A stretch of 64,000 bases of DNA from Triticum aestivum (GCF_018294505.1 NC_057801.1:842898807-842962806), one strand, 5' to 3'. Positions 43,713 to 55,600 are shown, counted from the stretch's first letter. Numbers and translations: made by a program. Notes: generated by a model not told the origin, from the sequence alone.

Positions 43713-44370
43713 ATGTCTCAAAAAAAACACTCAGCGCCTGATCCAGATCCCCAATCCCGTCTCCGCTCCTACCTCCTCTCCTCAACGCCCCGCCGCAGGA
43801 CGTGGAAGCGGTGCGTCCACTCCGGCCACCATGACAGCGCCACCTGGGGCCACGCCGCCGCCGCCGACTTCGCGCCCGTGCCCAGGATGTGCCGCCTCGT
43901 CATGGCCAACTACGCCCCGCCCGACCTCCTCGCCGCGGCGCCCCTCCTCCTCGACCCCTCAAACGTCATGCGCCGCCGCACCTACGCCGACACAGGGGGC
44001 CGGGTCACGCCCTATCTCGTCTACCTCGACCACGCGCACGCTCCTCGACAACCGCCTCGGCAAGCGCTGCTTCGACGACGGCTACGTCCACAACGGCCTC
44101 CTCCACGCCGCCGGCTGGGTGCTCGACAGGGAGTGCGACCTGCTCCGGGACCTCCTCGACCGGTACCACGCCTACACGCTCACCTTCACGGGCCACTCCC
44201 TCGGCGCCGGCGTGGCCGCCATGCTCACCATGGTCGTCGTGCTCAACCTCGACAAGCTCGGCAAGGCCGAGAGGGGCCGCACCAGGTGCTACGCCATGGC
44301 CCCCGCCCGCTGTATGTCGCTCAACCTCGCTGTCAGATACGCCGATGTCATCAACTCCGTCATGCTGCAG
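43713..44370 (+). pseudogene. Captured class 3 lipase fragment
   Basis: Reads like the first exon of a plant alpha/beta-hydrolase (lipase class 3, diacylglycerol-lipase-like). An N-terminal part (TWKRCVHSGHHDSATWG, ADFAPVPRMCRLVMANYAPP, RRRTYADTGGRVTPYLVYLD) is in one frame. After an internal deletion and frameshift near 44035, the catalytic part (FDDGYVHNGLLHAAGWVLD, TLTFTGHSLGAGVAAML, RCYAMAPARCMSLNLAVRYA) is in another. The nucleophile serine of GHSLG is at 44191-44211. It ends at a preserved CAG/GTGACT splice donor (44370/44371). The missing segment is where family members carry the strand and oxyanion region, so no active enzyme is expected. Confidence 0.85.
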
Positions 44371-44477
44371 GTGACTCACTGATGACCCAATTGATTTGGT
44401 TGCTTGCTTACTGTAGCTGTCAGACTAAATTTTGGTGGATACCTGCTCTGCTTCTGAGTAAGATAAACATTGCATTG

Positions 44478-44722
44478 CAGAATCTAATATAATGCCTATC
44501 TGAATTATGTTGGGTGCTTCCTTGTTGCTAGAAATTCAGTTGCAGAATTTAGTTACATGCCTATCTGAATTTTGTTGGGTGCTCGCCTGCTGCTAAATTC
44601 AGTTATTACAGAAGTTAGTTACATGCCTGTCTGAATTTTGGTGAGTGCTTGCTTCCTGCTAAAAGTTCAGTTGCATAATTTAGTTACATGTCTATCTGCA
44701 TTTTGTTGGGTGCTACTTCTGT
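44478..44722 (+). repeat. Tandem repeat of about 65-70 bp, four copies
   Basis: Each copy contains variants of TTTAGTTACATGCCTATCTG followed by AATTTTGTTGGGTGCTTGC and a GCTAAAATTCAGTT block. Lies just behind the captured lipase exon, in what would be its intron. Confidence 0.75.
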
Positions 44723-46719
44723 CAGATAAGAATCTGGTTCAGTTAAAAACTGCACTGTCAAATCTGGACAGCCAGCTTCTAGGTGAAAAACGAGTTAGTT
44801 ATTCTCAGAATTTCGAGTTGCCTCTATATGAAATTTGTAAAGCAAGTTCCAAGCTTTCGGTAGAGTATTTATTTGCGTCGTTTGGATGTATGGTTTGAGA
44901 GCAGCCATCGTTTTAGTTTGTTGTCCCGAAAGTTAGTATCCTGAGCGCATTGTTTTCGTATGCCAGTTTACGGTCTTATAGAGGCTGTTTAAAAAAAGTT
45001 TCAATACAAATTTTGTAGAGGGTTTGTAGTAGATTGCAAGGCCGATTTCAGTTTCAGTCTGCTCCACCGCTGTGAAAGGTGGAGGAGCCTAGATTGCAAG
45101 GCCGATTTCAGTTTCAGTTTTGATCGAGCCTATATTGCAAGCCCGATTTTTCTACTAGCACTCTCCATGCAGCTCCTCAATAATTGTAGTCAATTGATTT
45201 TATAAGAGGAAATTTTAGAAGATTCCAGCCACTGTGAAAGAAAGAAACAAAGAAGATTGCCGAACTTCAAGAAATATTAGCGAATGGCACGCGTGGCTTC
45301 TTCTAGAAGCATAAACCATTGAAAGGAGAAGAGGACCATGACCTCACCTCATGTGTGTGTAATGCATGAGAGCCGTGCAAAAAAGGGAAAAGATCTTGTT
45401 TCATTCCTGGCCGGTTGCTTTCAGTTTCAGGTTAGTCGTCAGGCTAATAATTTGACTGTTTCTTCTGAAGGACTTGCTGTCGATGTTAGGCCATCTATGT
45501 AGTGTATAGTCGACCAGTCATCTCCATCACACGTGATTCATGAGATTCTCTTTTACTAGTCATCATTACTATGCAGATAATATCTTGTGTTAGACATGGG
45601 CCACCTGTTCAGTTTTACTCCCTCTGTCCTATAATATAAGAGTGTTTTCAACACGCTCTTATATTGTGGGCAGAGGGAGTAGCTATTTAGATCTCATACT
45701 CATAAATTCGTACGCATATAGATTTATCATGGGTCTTTGTTAATTAACAATTTTAATAGGTTTATCAATATATTATGACAGAAACAGGTAAAAAGAAGAA
45801 GGTTGTGTTTCAAAGAGTGGATTGAGTACTAATTAGCCATCAATTCCATGATTCTTGTGTAGTTGGACACTGTCCTGTTTAACTTCTTGTAGTATACTAT
45901 GATAATTAACCATGATTTCCCTTGCTCTTCTTTCACAGTTCGGTTGAAATCATCATTCTTTTCCCACTTGCTAAGTAATGTTGCAACAAAAGATATTAGC
46001 ACCAAAGAAATTATGTGTTAATGCTTTCCTTTTAAACTACTTCAAAAAAACAAAGAAATTGGATTTTTTAGCCGTATTATCCTTTGAACATCTATATGAA
46101 ATGATCTAAGTTTAAGTATATTTAGTTTTGAAGAAAACTAAAGGTAATTAATGTGAAAATTAGATATGTCCTATTACCTGGCAATATATAGTTCATCTAG
46201 GCTTGGTTGGCAATATATATTATCTAGAAATTAATTTCACTTGTTTGTAGCTATTACATAGGCAATCTCTTGTTAATAGAAATCACTCGCTTTTTTGTTT
46301 TCGTATATTTATTCCCATAGCTACTGTACATCACAACATGCAAGGAAATATATGTCAGCTGAAATTTAATTTAATTTGTTCTTTGCTCTTTACAGAAATC
46401 TTGGATTCATAAATGGGAGAAGATGATTCAAAAAACTAAGAAGGATGGAGAGGGAGCAAATCATTTGGAGGGATAGAATGCCACTGTTTGGTGTTTTTAT
46501 GCATTTTTGTTTGCTTTCAACTGTGTTTGCACTAGCTGGGAATAAGTGACTAGGCAATAAGTGTAGATGTATGGATATGCTCTAACGCTCCTGGTTTACT
46601 ATAAATCTTCGATTTGGAATGATGTGTAATGCTGCTGGTTTATTACAAATTTGGGCTTGTTTTAGTTGTTAGAATTGTATGCATAAAATGGAATTGATGG
46701 ATTTTTTTAATTCCTAATT
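44723..46719. other. Interior of the small CACTA: AT-rich, possible terminal exon
   Basis: AT-rich filler. A block GATTGCAAGGCCGATTTCAG recurs near 45034 and 45094. Near 46395 a TTTACAG acceptor-like site precedes a short frame (KSWIHKWEKMIQKTKKDGEG) ending at a stop near 46476; I do not recognise it, and it could be a last exon of a captured or element gene. Confidence 0.4.
45618..45679. mobile_element. Miniature Stowaway-like element, 62 bp
   Basis: CTCCCTCTGTCCTATAATAT and inverse, nearly a complete hairpin around GTTTTCAACAC, flanked by TA on both sides. Nested inside the small CACTA. Confidence 0.85.
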
Positions 46720-46962
46720 AGTTAGTAGTAGCGTGGGGGTGAAATGGAGCGCTACTAATATTCATGATACTAGTAGCGTGTGGTACTATAGACGCGCTAC
46801 TAGTATTCAGGATACTAGTAGCGTGTGGTACTATAGACGCGCTACTACTACCCCGCGCTACTACTAACTATTAGCTGTAGCGCGATACTAGTAGCGCGGG
46901 TACCCGCGCTGCTAGTAGCCATTTTACCTGTGCTGCTAGTAGCCTTTTTCCTAGTAGTGCGT

Positions 46963-47127
46963 GTAGACCCGACGCGTCCGTTTCCCCCCTCCAGGTGCCG
47001 GCAGCGGCACCGTCCGTGAGGGGGGCACACCCCGGAGACGCATGTCGCCTCTTCGGACATGCCACCACAACACTCTGCATGTATGAGGTCCCGGTGCGAC
47101 GCTCCGGTGGCATTGCTACCCCCCAGG
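46963..47127 (+). repeat. CACTA internal array, forward units (segment 4)
   Basis: Continues the interrupted unit after the small CACTA (GTAGACCCGACGCGTCCG) to GCATTGCTACCCCCCAGG. Confidence 0.9.
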
Positions 47128-48225
47128 TCAAGATGGCAACGGGGCCCCGAAACCCGCGTCCCCGCGGTTTTTTACCCTATTAGGGGACGAGGATGAGCGT
47201 CTTTTCATCCCCGCGGGGCTATCGTTGGGCACATTATACAACCCGACACATTTCATGGGTTTGCACCCGTCTAGGTAGTCCCCGAACCCGAAACCCGGCA
47301 AACCCGGCAAAATACATTTTTTAACCAAGTAGTGCTCCGGTGCGGCCCAACCCAAAACTACCAAGCCTGAGAGCGACCGAGCCCCCCCACCCCGCAGTGT
47401 CGAAGGACAAACCAACCCCTCGCTGGGGTGTCCAGTCGCTCGCTCCTTTCCCCCTCGATCTAACCCTAAACCTAGGACCCCAGTCGCCGCCTGGCTTGAT
47501 CCCATCTCGCAAGATCTGCCAACCACGATCTGCACCAGTGAGCCTCCTCCCTTCACGTCTTCTCCACCACCGCTGATCTGATCTGGAGAAAGGGCGTCAC
47601 CACCGGTGACGAACCCCATGGTGGCCTCTTCCCGTCCCAAGCCTGGTGAAAGGGCGCCACCGCCGGTGCCGCCGGCGAGTCTGTAGCCACACGCCACCTT
47701 CCTCTCTCTACTACAACTACGCACGGTGGTGGTGGAAGGGCAGCAGGTCGTGGCCTTCGTGGAAGAGGAGGCAGAGGGCTTTCAAATCCGATTCCCGAGC
47801 CTCCATCCAACTTCAACGTCCACAAGAAGTTAAAGATGAGGTGAGTAACCCCAATCTCTCACAATCTGAGATGGATGGTGCTAGGGTTTGTGATGAATGA
47901 TGTTAATTTTCTGTGAATTCATGAATTAGATTTGCTAGGTTTTGGTTTAGACTGTAGTATATGGTCTTTTTCATGAAAGTTTCAGAAGTTAAGTTGAAGC
48001 TATTACACTTCTGCAGGAAAGAAACAAAATAGATTTGGAACCGTTGTACAAACAATATGCAACGTGTTTTTTCTGGTCATCATATTGCAGGCTACATGTA
48101 CGAATTGCTACTGTTTCTAGTAGACTTGCAAGAAATATATATAGTAGAGTCCAAATTGCTACTGCCACTATGTACACCAAAGCTAATAATTATGTTTTTA
48201 TTCTTTTGATAGGTTAATTGATTCA

Positions 48226-48730
48226 TTGACGACACCGTCAACAGAAGCTGCAATTGTACATTCAGTTACAGGTAGTGTGCCTGAATCTGAGGATGTGGAC
48301 GAAGAATTTGATGAATCCGTCGATTATGATGCAATGTTTGTGATGATGATCATGGGAAACCATCTTCCTCATTCTCATCTTTGGAAGCTCCAGCCCTTAT
48401 GTCACTCTTCAATGCACGTGTTTCTCAAAAGAGGCCTGCATCTTTTAGGATGAAATATGAACTAGACCGTTACTTGGAAGATGAGCTAGTTCCATTGTCC
48501 AAAGATAAGTTTAGTGTGTTAGATTGGTGGAAAGTTTCTGGAACATGCTATCCAACTTTGAGGCTGCTAGCACGTGATGTTTTTGCAACTCCGGTCAGCA
48601 CGGTTGCCTTAGAATCAGCATTCAGCACAAGTGGTAGAGTTCTAAGTGACCACCGTAGTCGTCTTACCCCTGAAATCTTAGAGGCCTTGATGTGTTCACA
48701 AGATTGGATAAGAAACAAATATAAAGGTGT
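48226..48730 (+). pseudogene. hAT transposase C-terminal fragment (dimerisation domain)
   Basis: The conserved hAT C-terminal dimerisation region is clear: ELDRYLEDELVP, VLDWWKVSGTCYPTLRLLAR, VSTVALESAFSTSGRVLSDH, RLTPEILEALMCSQDWIRNK. The BED zinc finger and DDE catalytic region are absent. The acidic lead-in (PESEDVDEEFDESVDYD) is in a different frame. After about 48723 the frame reads into a probable intron, with a possible last exon near 48820-48885. Non-functional remnant. Confidence 0.85.
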
Positions 48731-49189
48731 GTCTTTCTTTACATATCATCATATAGTTTATCATTATCTTGCTGCAATGTTTCATTAGATGTTCATTACT
48801 ACTTATTTCATTCTTATAGACGCTAACAATGAAGATGGACAAAGCTTTCGGAGTTGTCTTCAAGACATTCAAGAGGGAATGCAGGTGAAGTACAAGTACT
48901 TTCACATTTCATATAACAATTTGCATATTTTTCATATTTAACTTTAGCTTCAGTGAATTTTGATCTTCTATAGGACTTGGCACTCTGAATTGGCATGCTT
49001 TGAAGATTGTCTTTTGGAGGCCAGGAGATGTGAAAGATGCCATGATGATGACCACTTTAAATTGATTTGTGAACTACAAAATCTATTTTAGAACTTATGT
49101 ATTGGACAATTTTGTATCTTTTGTGCTCGTGATGTGTGAACCATGATTTCTATTTCAGAACTTCTATAATTGGACATCTTGTTGAACAA

Positions 49190-49460
49190 TGTATGACCGA
49201 AATATGCTCCCGTTTGTTGCTAAAATATGCTTATGTTGCTGCTGAAATTTGCTGAGTATTGTGCTGAAATTTGTTGTTGTTTTGCTGCTGAAATATACTA
49301 TGTTGCTGCTGAAATGATATCATTGTTGCTACTATTTATCTTATGTTGCTTCCTCTGAAATATACTATGTATGTTGTTTAAATCTGTTGAAATAAACTCT
49401 ATATAGTTGTTGAACCATCTACTATTGTTTTTGTTGAAATTTGCTCTCGTTATGCTTCTG
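49190..49460 (+). repeat. Degenerate short repeats in the hAT 3' part
   Basis: Variants of TTGCTGCTGAAATATACTATG recur about every 20-40 bases, close behind the transposase remnant. Confidence 0.6.
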
Positions 49461-49614
49461 AAATGTGCTTGTTTTTCTATTCAAATGTTGTTCTTTGTCG
49501 TCACTATGTTTGTTTAAATATTTTGATTTTCTCGTGGGTTCCCCGAAACCCGATGGGTTTAGGGGACGGGCGGAAAACTAGCCCTGCGCACGGTGATGGG
49601 GACGGGGACGGGTT

Positions 49615-50000
49615 TGCGACGCTCCGGTGGCATTGCTACCCCCCAAGGGCCCCCGTCCCGCCTAACCCTGTAGCGTTTGACCAAGGGATCTAGCCCTTTG
49701 ACTTTGCACGGACGGGCTTTGACCAGTGGACCTCTCCACCCGGTTGTGTTAGGTCATCCTATAGGAAAACTTTGGAGCAACATCCGGGCCAAAGCCACAG
49801 CAAGATCACCTCCATGTAGACCCGACACATCCGTTTCCCCCCTCCAGGTTCCGGCGGTGGCGCCGTCCGTGAGGGGGGGTATACCCCGGAGACGCGTGCC
49901 GCCTCTTCGTACATGCCACCACACCGTACGACATGTATGAGGTCCCGGTGCGACGCTCCGGTGGCATTGCTACCCCCCCGGGCACGGCGGCAGGAACGTC
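49615..50000 (+). repeat. CACTA internal array, forward units (segment 5, last)
   Basis: Just over one unit, ending with GGCATTGCTACCCCCCC and then CGGCAGGAACGTCTGTGATGG, after which an AT-rich spacer (50060-50150) mirrors 19970-20050. Confidence 0.85.
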
Positions 50001-50149
50001 TGTGATGGGGGCAATCGATATAACATCGGGGTATGTTTTTTGCTTAGATAAGGCACATTTATGTTGTGAAAAAACAAAAAATACTAAATAATATAAATAA
50101 AAAAATTAAAACAAAATTTTTGTAAAAAATAAAAAAATAAAAAATTGAG

Positions 50150-50262
50150 ATATGTCGACGGCAAGGCCGTCGGCATAGCTGCGCACACGGCCATGGATCG
50201 ATGACGTGGCAAAGGGCCAGGCCTATGCCGACGGTTTGGCCGTCGGCATAGGATTGCCTTAT
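50150..50262. repeat. Internal inverted copy of the CACTA subterminal motif
   Basis: GTCGACGGCAAGGCCGTCGG, TATGCCGACGG and GTCGGCATAGG beside GATCGATGACGTGGC. The complement matches about 19848-19900 near the left end (GTCGGCATAGGTCTGGCCC, ACGTCATCGATCCA). Confidence 0.75.
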
Positions 50263-51435
50263 CCACTGCGGTTCGCCCCCACCAACCATTCCTCATCTCC
50301 CCTTCCCCCCGACCCACACCCCCGCCGCGCCGGATCCTCTGCTCCGCCCACCGCTGCCCTTCCGCTCCGGTCGCTGTCGCCGCCCTTCCTTCGCCCTGCT
50401 CCGTCGCCGCCCCACCGTGCTCTGGGCCGCCGCCGCCCTTCGCTCGCCACTCGCCACAGCCGCCCCACCCGCGCTCCGCCCCGGCCTCATCATCTCGGCT
50501 CACGCCGCTTCCGCCGCCCTTCCCTTGCCGCAGTGGGGCGCGTGGACTCCTTCCCGGCCACCCCTCGGCCGCGCCCTCGTCAAGCTCGGTCCAGCCGGAC
50601 CTCCCCGAGCCCACTCCTCCCTCACCGCCGCCCGACCGTCGCTCCGTCCGGCGGCTAGGCTGCACCGGCCCTCCTCTGCCGCTGCTCCGGTCGGCCTAGC
50701 CCGAGCCCGAGGTCCCCTCCGCCTTCCCCTCCGTGCCTGCCCTTCCCCCCGAGCCGGCCCTCCCACACGGTGAGCTCCTTCCCTCCCTCTTTGAAGCAAT
50801 TTTTTTTAATTTAGTTAGATGATAGATGGATGGATGCATTATGTATGATGATAGATGGTTAGATGGATGGATGCATGCATTATGTATGATGATAGTTAGA
50901 AATGTGAGAAATGCAAGAAATGCAAAAAAAATAGATGATACATGATGATGTTGATGATGATAGATTATGATGTTGATGATGATGTTGATGATAGATGATA
51001 ATGCTTTTTATGCCTTGATAATTTTTAGATGATGATGATGATAGATTTCCATTTTTTTGCGGAAGAGATGATAAATGATGATGATTGTTGGATCATGATA
51101 AATGATGATTTTTTGATGCTTCGATGATTGTTACATGATGATAGATGATGATGATGATGATGATATTGATGATGATACGGTGCAGGTTCTGTGGTGTTCC
51201 ATCTCGGTGGAGTGATCGTCGTAGGAGCTGTTGGACCCCGATTGTCCCTCCGCTGTTCAACTACTTCCTCTATAGCCGAGGGTGAGCTACTAATCATGTC
51301 ACTAGATTTCATTCTCAAGTCAACTGGTGTAACTTAGGCGTCTCCCGTCCGAAAGGGTTGCATCGATATATATGCATTCAATTGCATATTTATCACCGCA
51401 GCTCTTTCGGATTGTCCAGCGTTTTCCACGGACAG
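50263..51435 (+). other. CACTA gene promoter/leader region with GAT microsatellite
   Basis: A C-rich stretch (50280-50790) resembles the 5' UTR of CACTA transposase genes and may end at a donor near 50770. A long GATGAT/GATAGATG microsatellite region (about 50815-51180) follows. The overlapping Arg/Pro/Ala-rich open frames are composition artefacts. Confidence 0.5.
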
Positions 51436-51642
51436 CCCGAGGATGTGTAGATTGGGTATGTTCTCCATGTTCTACCCCGTTCCGAGACAGGATTTCGGCG
51501 GCGCCTCCCCATTGTTCTCTGGAGCACATTCTCTCGGCTATTTGCCGAGACGTGTATCTGGGGAACAGCGGTGAGGTGCTGCCGAAATTTTGTCTCGGAA
51601 CGGGGTAGAATGGAGAACGTACTGAATCTACACATCCTTGGG
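51436..51642 (+). ncRNA. Candidate small-RNA precursor hairpin in the CACTA leader
   Basis: Arms of about 85 nt fold back on each other. The left arm begins CCCGAGGATGTGTAGATT and the right arm, complemented, begins CCCAAGGATGTGTAGATT. A 20-nt block TTCTACCCCGTTCCGAGACA pairs perfectly. Pairing continues through ATTTCGGCGGCGCCTC/ATTTCGGCAGCACCTC to a terminal stem TCTCGGC-TATTT-GCCGAGA. About 14 mismatches and a 2-nt bulge are seen by eye. Plant microRNA precursors can look like this; no expression evidence is available. Confidence 0.55.
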
Positions 51643-51769
51643 TGGGATTAGGACCCATCTTTACCTATTAGAGATGTAGGTGGATTCAACACGGTAGAAA
51701 CTGAAAATTTGATGTGAGTAATTTAAGTGAATCCTTAATTATGTTGTGTGGCTTGCAAAAAAGCAGAGG

Positions 51770-52206
51770 ATGGCAGATAATCAGTGGATGTACAGTGCTT
51801 TTATCCGTCGGAATCGAGTAACATCAGAGTGGATTGCAAAAACTGATGTGTATTTGAAGGAGATATTCCATCATCCAATGAGAATTATCCCACCATGCCC
51901 CTGTGCGAGATGTGCTAGACGTCACCGTAGAAATCAGATGGACATTAGTGAGCACCTTCGCACGCACGGATATATGCCAAACTTTGACATGCCGCCGATA
52001 AACATAGCTGAGTAGGACCGTGGTAGAGAGGAGGTGATGCGACAACACATCGATGGATATGAGGACGACCGAGTCAGGGACATGCTAGATGATGTCATTG
52101 TTGCAGGAACGGCAAATGCGACACCTTTAGAGAATGAACCGGAGGAGCCAGAGGCAACCGCAAATGCCTTCTTGGAGGTCTTGGCCTCGTCGAAGAAACC
52201 TCTTTA
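51770..52206 (+). pseudogene. CACTA tnp2-type transposase, 5' part
   Basis: Starts MADNQWMYSAFIRRNRVT after an AG acceptor-like site. It carries the transposase-associated domain with its Cys-rich PCPCARCARRHRRNQ and EHLRTHGYMPNFDMPP. A TAG at 52013-52015 interrupts the frame, which then continues unchanged (DRGREEVMRQHIDGYEDDRV to ASSKKPLY). A retrotransposon splits the gene at 52207. The coding sequence resumes at about 58132. Confidence 0.85.
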
Positions 52207-52688
52207 TGTCGGTGTCAAAACCGGCGGATCTCGGGTAGGGGGTCCCAAGCAGTGCGTCTTAGGATCAATGGTAACAGGAGGCGAGGGACACAATGTTTAC
52301 CCAGGTTCGGGCCCTCTCGATGGAGGTAAAACCCTACTCCTGCTTGATTGATATTGATGATATGGGTAGTACAAGAGTAGATCTACCACGAGATCAAAGA
52401 GGCTAAACCCTAGAAGCTAGCCTATGGTATGATTATTGTTGTATATGTCTATCGACTAGCCTGGCCCCGGTTTATATAATGCACCAGAGGCCTAGGATAA
52501 CAAGAGTCCTAGCCGAATACGCCGGTGGGGGAGGAGTCCTTGTCTTGATCGCCAAGTCTTGTGGATTCTTCCTTGTATGCGGCAGCTGTCCAGACTGGCC
52601 CATGAGTATACGGCCACGGGGGTCCTCGTCCCAATCCAACTGATCGGGAGACGACGTGTTGAGTACCCCCTAGTCCAGGACACCGTCA
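52207..52688 (-). repeat. LTR of the non-coding element (complete, 3' LTR in sense)
   Basis: 482 bp. Differs from the other copy at about nine positions by eye. TATATAA-containing on the minus strand near 52473. Confidence 0.85.
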
Positions 52689-55600
52689 GTAGCCCCCTGA
52701 ACCGGTCTTCAAGTTAGGGACGCTCCTAGATTCTTTCGAACTATTCTTCATCTTCGGTTGCCGGTCTTGAAAACTGGTTCAACAAATCTTCTCATCTTCT
52801 ATCTTGAGGATCGCCGAAATGCATTCGACGAGTTTGCACGTTGGGTATCCGAGGAGCCCCTTTAAGTTTCCGGCCTTTATCAACGCCTTGTTATTTTTAT
52901 GCCACACTTCGGGTTTGAAGTTGTTCCCAGGCGGCAGCGTCCTCTTGCGTCCAAGCTCTAACGCCGGACTGCATTCGAGGTATCTTTTGCAGCCGAGCAC
53001 CAACGCCGGACCGCTTCCCAGCTCTAACGCCGAATGTATCCGAGCTCCAATGCCATACTATGTTTCCGGGCTCCAACGCCGGACTGTATCCGAGCTCGAA
53101 CGCCGGACTATGTATCCGAGCTCCAACGCCGGACTGTATCCGAGGTGTCATAAATCACCTTGGTTCAAAGAATTTTTAAGGAGTTTAGCCGAGCTTAATG
53201 CCGGAAATGCCCTCTATGGAGCCAGCCACTAGTGCCCGAGCTTTATGCCGGACTACTTCCTAGGTGGTGCACCACCCTGAATGATTTTGTCAATATTTTA
53301 GATTGATGCAATTTATTCCTTGCCGGGATACATAGCCAGTAGCCCTCAAGGTGGGTATCGGTCTAAAACCCGAGATGCCCATGAAGGATGACATAAGACC
53401 GCTGATCCCCGTAGCCGCTGAGACTCAGGTTGATTTGCAAAATCGCTCTGAGGATCAAGTCCTAGCTCGGCAGAATACTTCAGGACACAAAAAGCGGCGT
53501 GCTTAGTCCTCAAGACTCAGGTTGGGTGCGGCCAACCAACCCGAGGATCAAAATCTCCTCGGAGACTGTATGACACTTAAAATTTTCTGCATTGGACAGG
53601 CAATGCAGTAGCCCCCGAGACACTGGTCGGGTGGCAACACCAGATCAGGGGATTGATGTGCCCCTTTAATATTTGTAAATAATAAGCCCGAAGCCCAGTA
53701 GCCCCCGAGCCTTAATGCGGGCACGGGAGGCCGAATTAAGGATCGATATCCATAGTACAATCACAAATTATGTGTAATGACTCTATGTATCCAAGTACTT
53801 GATGTCATTAATGCTCGGATCCATATTGTACAAAACTTTGTTGACCGACCATCAGCTTCCACCTCCTCGGCCAATAGCCGAGGAGTGTTTGTCCTACTTT
53901 ATAAAGCCTTTATGAGGGCAAAGATTTACAACAAACAAGGCAATCTGGCCATACGGTTTTATAAACAAAGGTACGCGGACAGACATGTTATATTACTGTT
54001 TAACAGAAGAAATGTCTACCAAAGAAAATAGTCCCACTATCGGTTCCTTTCTTTGGGTTGTCATGTTAAGCATGATCATGAAACCTCAACTCCAATGTAA
54101 GAGCAAAATATCGAGGATTTAGTTTGGGAGTCCAGTTAATAGCCCCCGGTAGAGTTCGGCGACAGTCGAGGTCAAGCCGTAAACACTTCGTCCATTGTTA
54201 TGAATGGCCCGTTGTTCAACGCCGTCTTCGGATCGCCGACCAGTTTACGCTTATTGTGACAGTCAGTTTTCGGCTTTCTCCACTGAGGTGCTTAACTATG
54301 TGAGCTGGAAGCACAATCGCAGTGGTTCTCCCTTTGCACACCTAGCCAAACAAAGCGGAACATAGGAGGCAAGCGCAGGAGCCGGGCAACCCAACTATTG
54401 ACCGAAGACACAATTCGAAACCGATGCATATATAGCAATATCCGAGAATGTTTTTGCCGAATCTCTAAGGTGTCCGGCGTTGCACTGCGAGACTTGTGCT
54501 GAAAACACACAAATAGTTTAAAAGTGCCATGGGCTCGAAAAGCCAAAAAACTTATTCAAAAGGTTAATGTCCGAACTAGATCAAGTGTTCGGTGCCAATC
54601 CGAAAATTGGACTTTAGAAAAAAAGGTGCTTCTGCCGTGCTTTAACATGACACATCCTATCTCAAAACTTCAAGCGGGTCAGCCTACAGCTTCAACCTCC
54701 TATCCCGAAGGCGGAGTACTTCTTACTAGGCCAGTTTAGCAAACTAAACTCTAGCGGCTTTGAGAGAGAAATTAGGCTCCCCGGCTAGTGACCGCACACT
54801 TGTGTCAAAAAAAGGAGTGATAAATAATAATAAAAACTTTGCAACGACTAAGAAGAAAAACACTTATCATAAACCGGCTCATATAAATTTAAGAGCCCCC
54901 AAGTGACTTGGGTAAAAGAATGATTGCATGTACCGAAGTACTTATATCATATCTATGTTCAACCAAACTTTAAACGCGTCTTAACCGACCGTCGGCTTCT
55001 CCCTCTTCGGTCAAGGACCGAAAAGTGTTATGTACTCCATCTGTCGAGAATATCGACGGTGTTTCCAATAACCAGGCAATCAAGCCATAAGGCTGTAACA
55101 GACAAAGCGTGCTCAGGGAACTTATGCTATATTACTTCGAAGAGTAAGAAGCATCTTCGAAGAAAATAGTACCCCCACCGATACCTTTCTTCGGTGCTCA
55201 TTGTTACTATGAGACTTGTGCAATAGATCTTCTGTACTCATGAGTTCCGTTGTGTGCCGACCGTGATTGAAAACAATAAGAGCGCTAGCTTTCGGCTTCA
55301 CCCAGTCTGAGGTCCGGCTCGGTTGACCCGATCGTGACAATCGCAGAGGTGCTCCCTTTACTCCCTAGCCGAACAATCGGGAACGTCGGGGTAAGCATAG
55401 GAGCCAGGAAACCCAGCTTGCAAATCGCTTAAGTCAATATGGTGCATATTGTGGCGTAATACACGAACAAGGAACAAAGTCGTACAAGTATAACCATATG
55501 CAAGAGGAAAAAGCTTCATGAAGGAAGCCCCCAAGTAAACGGGGTATTTGAATTTGCGCGTCACAAACAAAGTTTGGACAAGGAATTTTTTACAAGCAAC

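Larger units (their letters stand above)
43414..46959. mobile_element. Non-autonomous CACTA element, 3546 bp, carrying a lipase fragment
   Basis: Ends CACTACTAGGGAAAA and TTTTCCTAGTAGTG, with a 3-bp target duplication CGT at 43411-43413 and 46960-46962 that restores the array text CCGTGTAGACCC. Subterminal repeats are variants of GTAGTAGCGCGGGTT and GCTACTACTAA at 43420-43680 and 46720-46950. No transposase. Interior holds a captured gene piece and local repeats. Confidence 0.95.
47128..49614 (+). mobile_element. hAT transposon, truncated and internally deleted
   Basis: The left end reads CAAGATGGCAACGGGG, typical of a plant hAT family, followed by CCCGCGG-rich subterminal text. The right part has CCCCGAAACCCG and GGGGACGGGGACGGG but lacks the matching inverted end GCCATCTTG, so the right tip is gone. 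No 8-bp target duplication can be read because both flanks are the same array text. Carries a transposase C-terminal piece. Confidence 0.75.

Noticed and set aside
50206..50799. Open frames up to 193 codons in the CACTA leader
   Set aside because: Low-complexity Arg/Pro/Ala text in several overlapping frames; likely 5' UTR.
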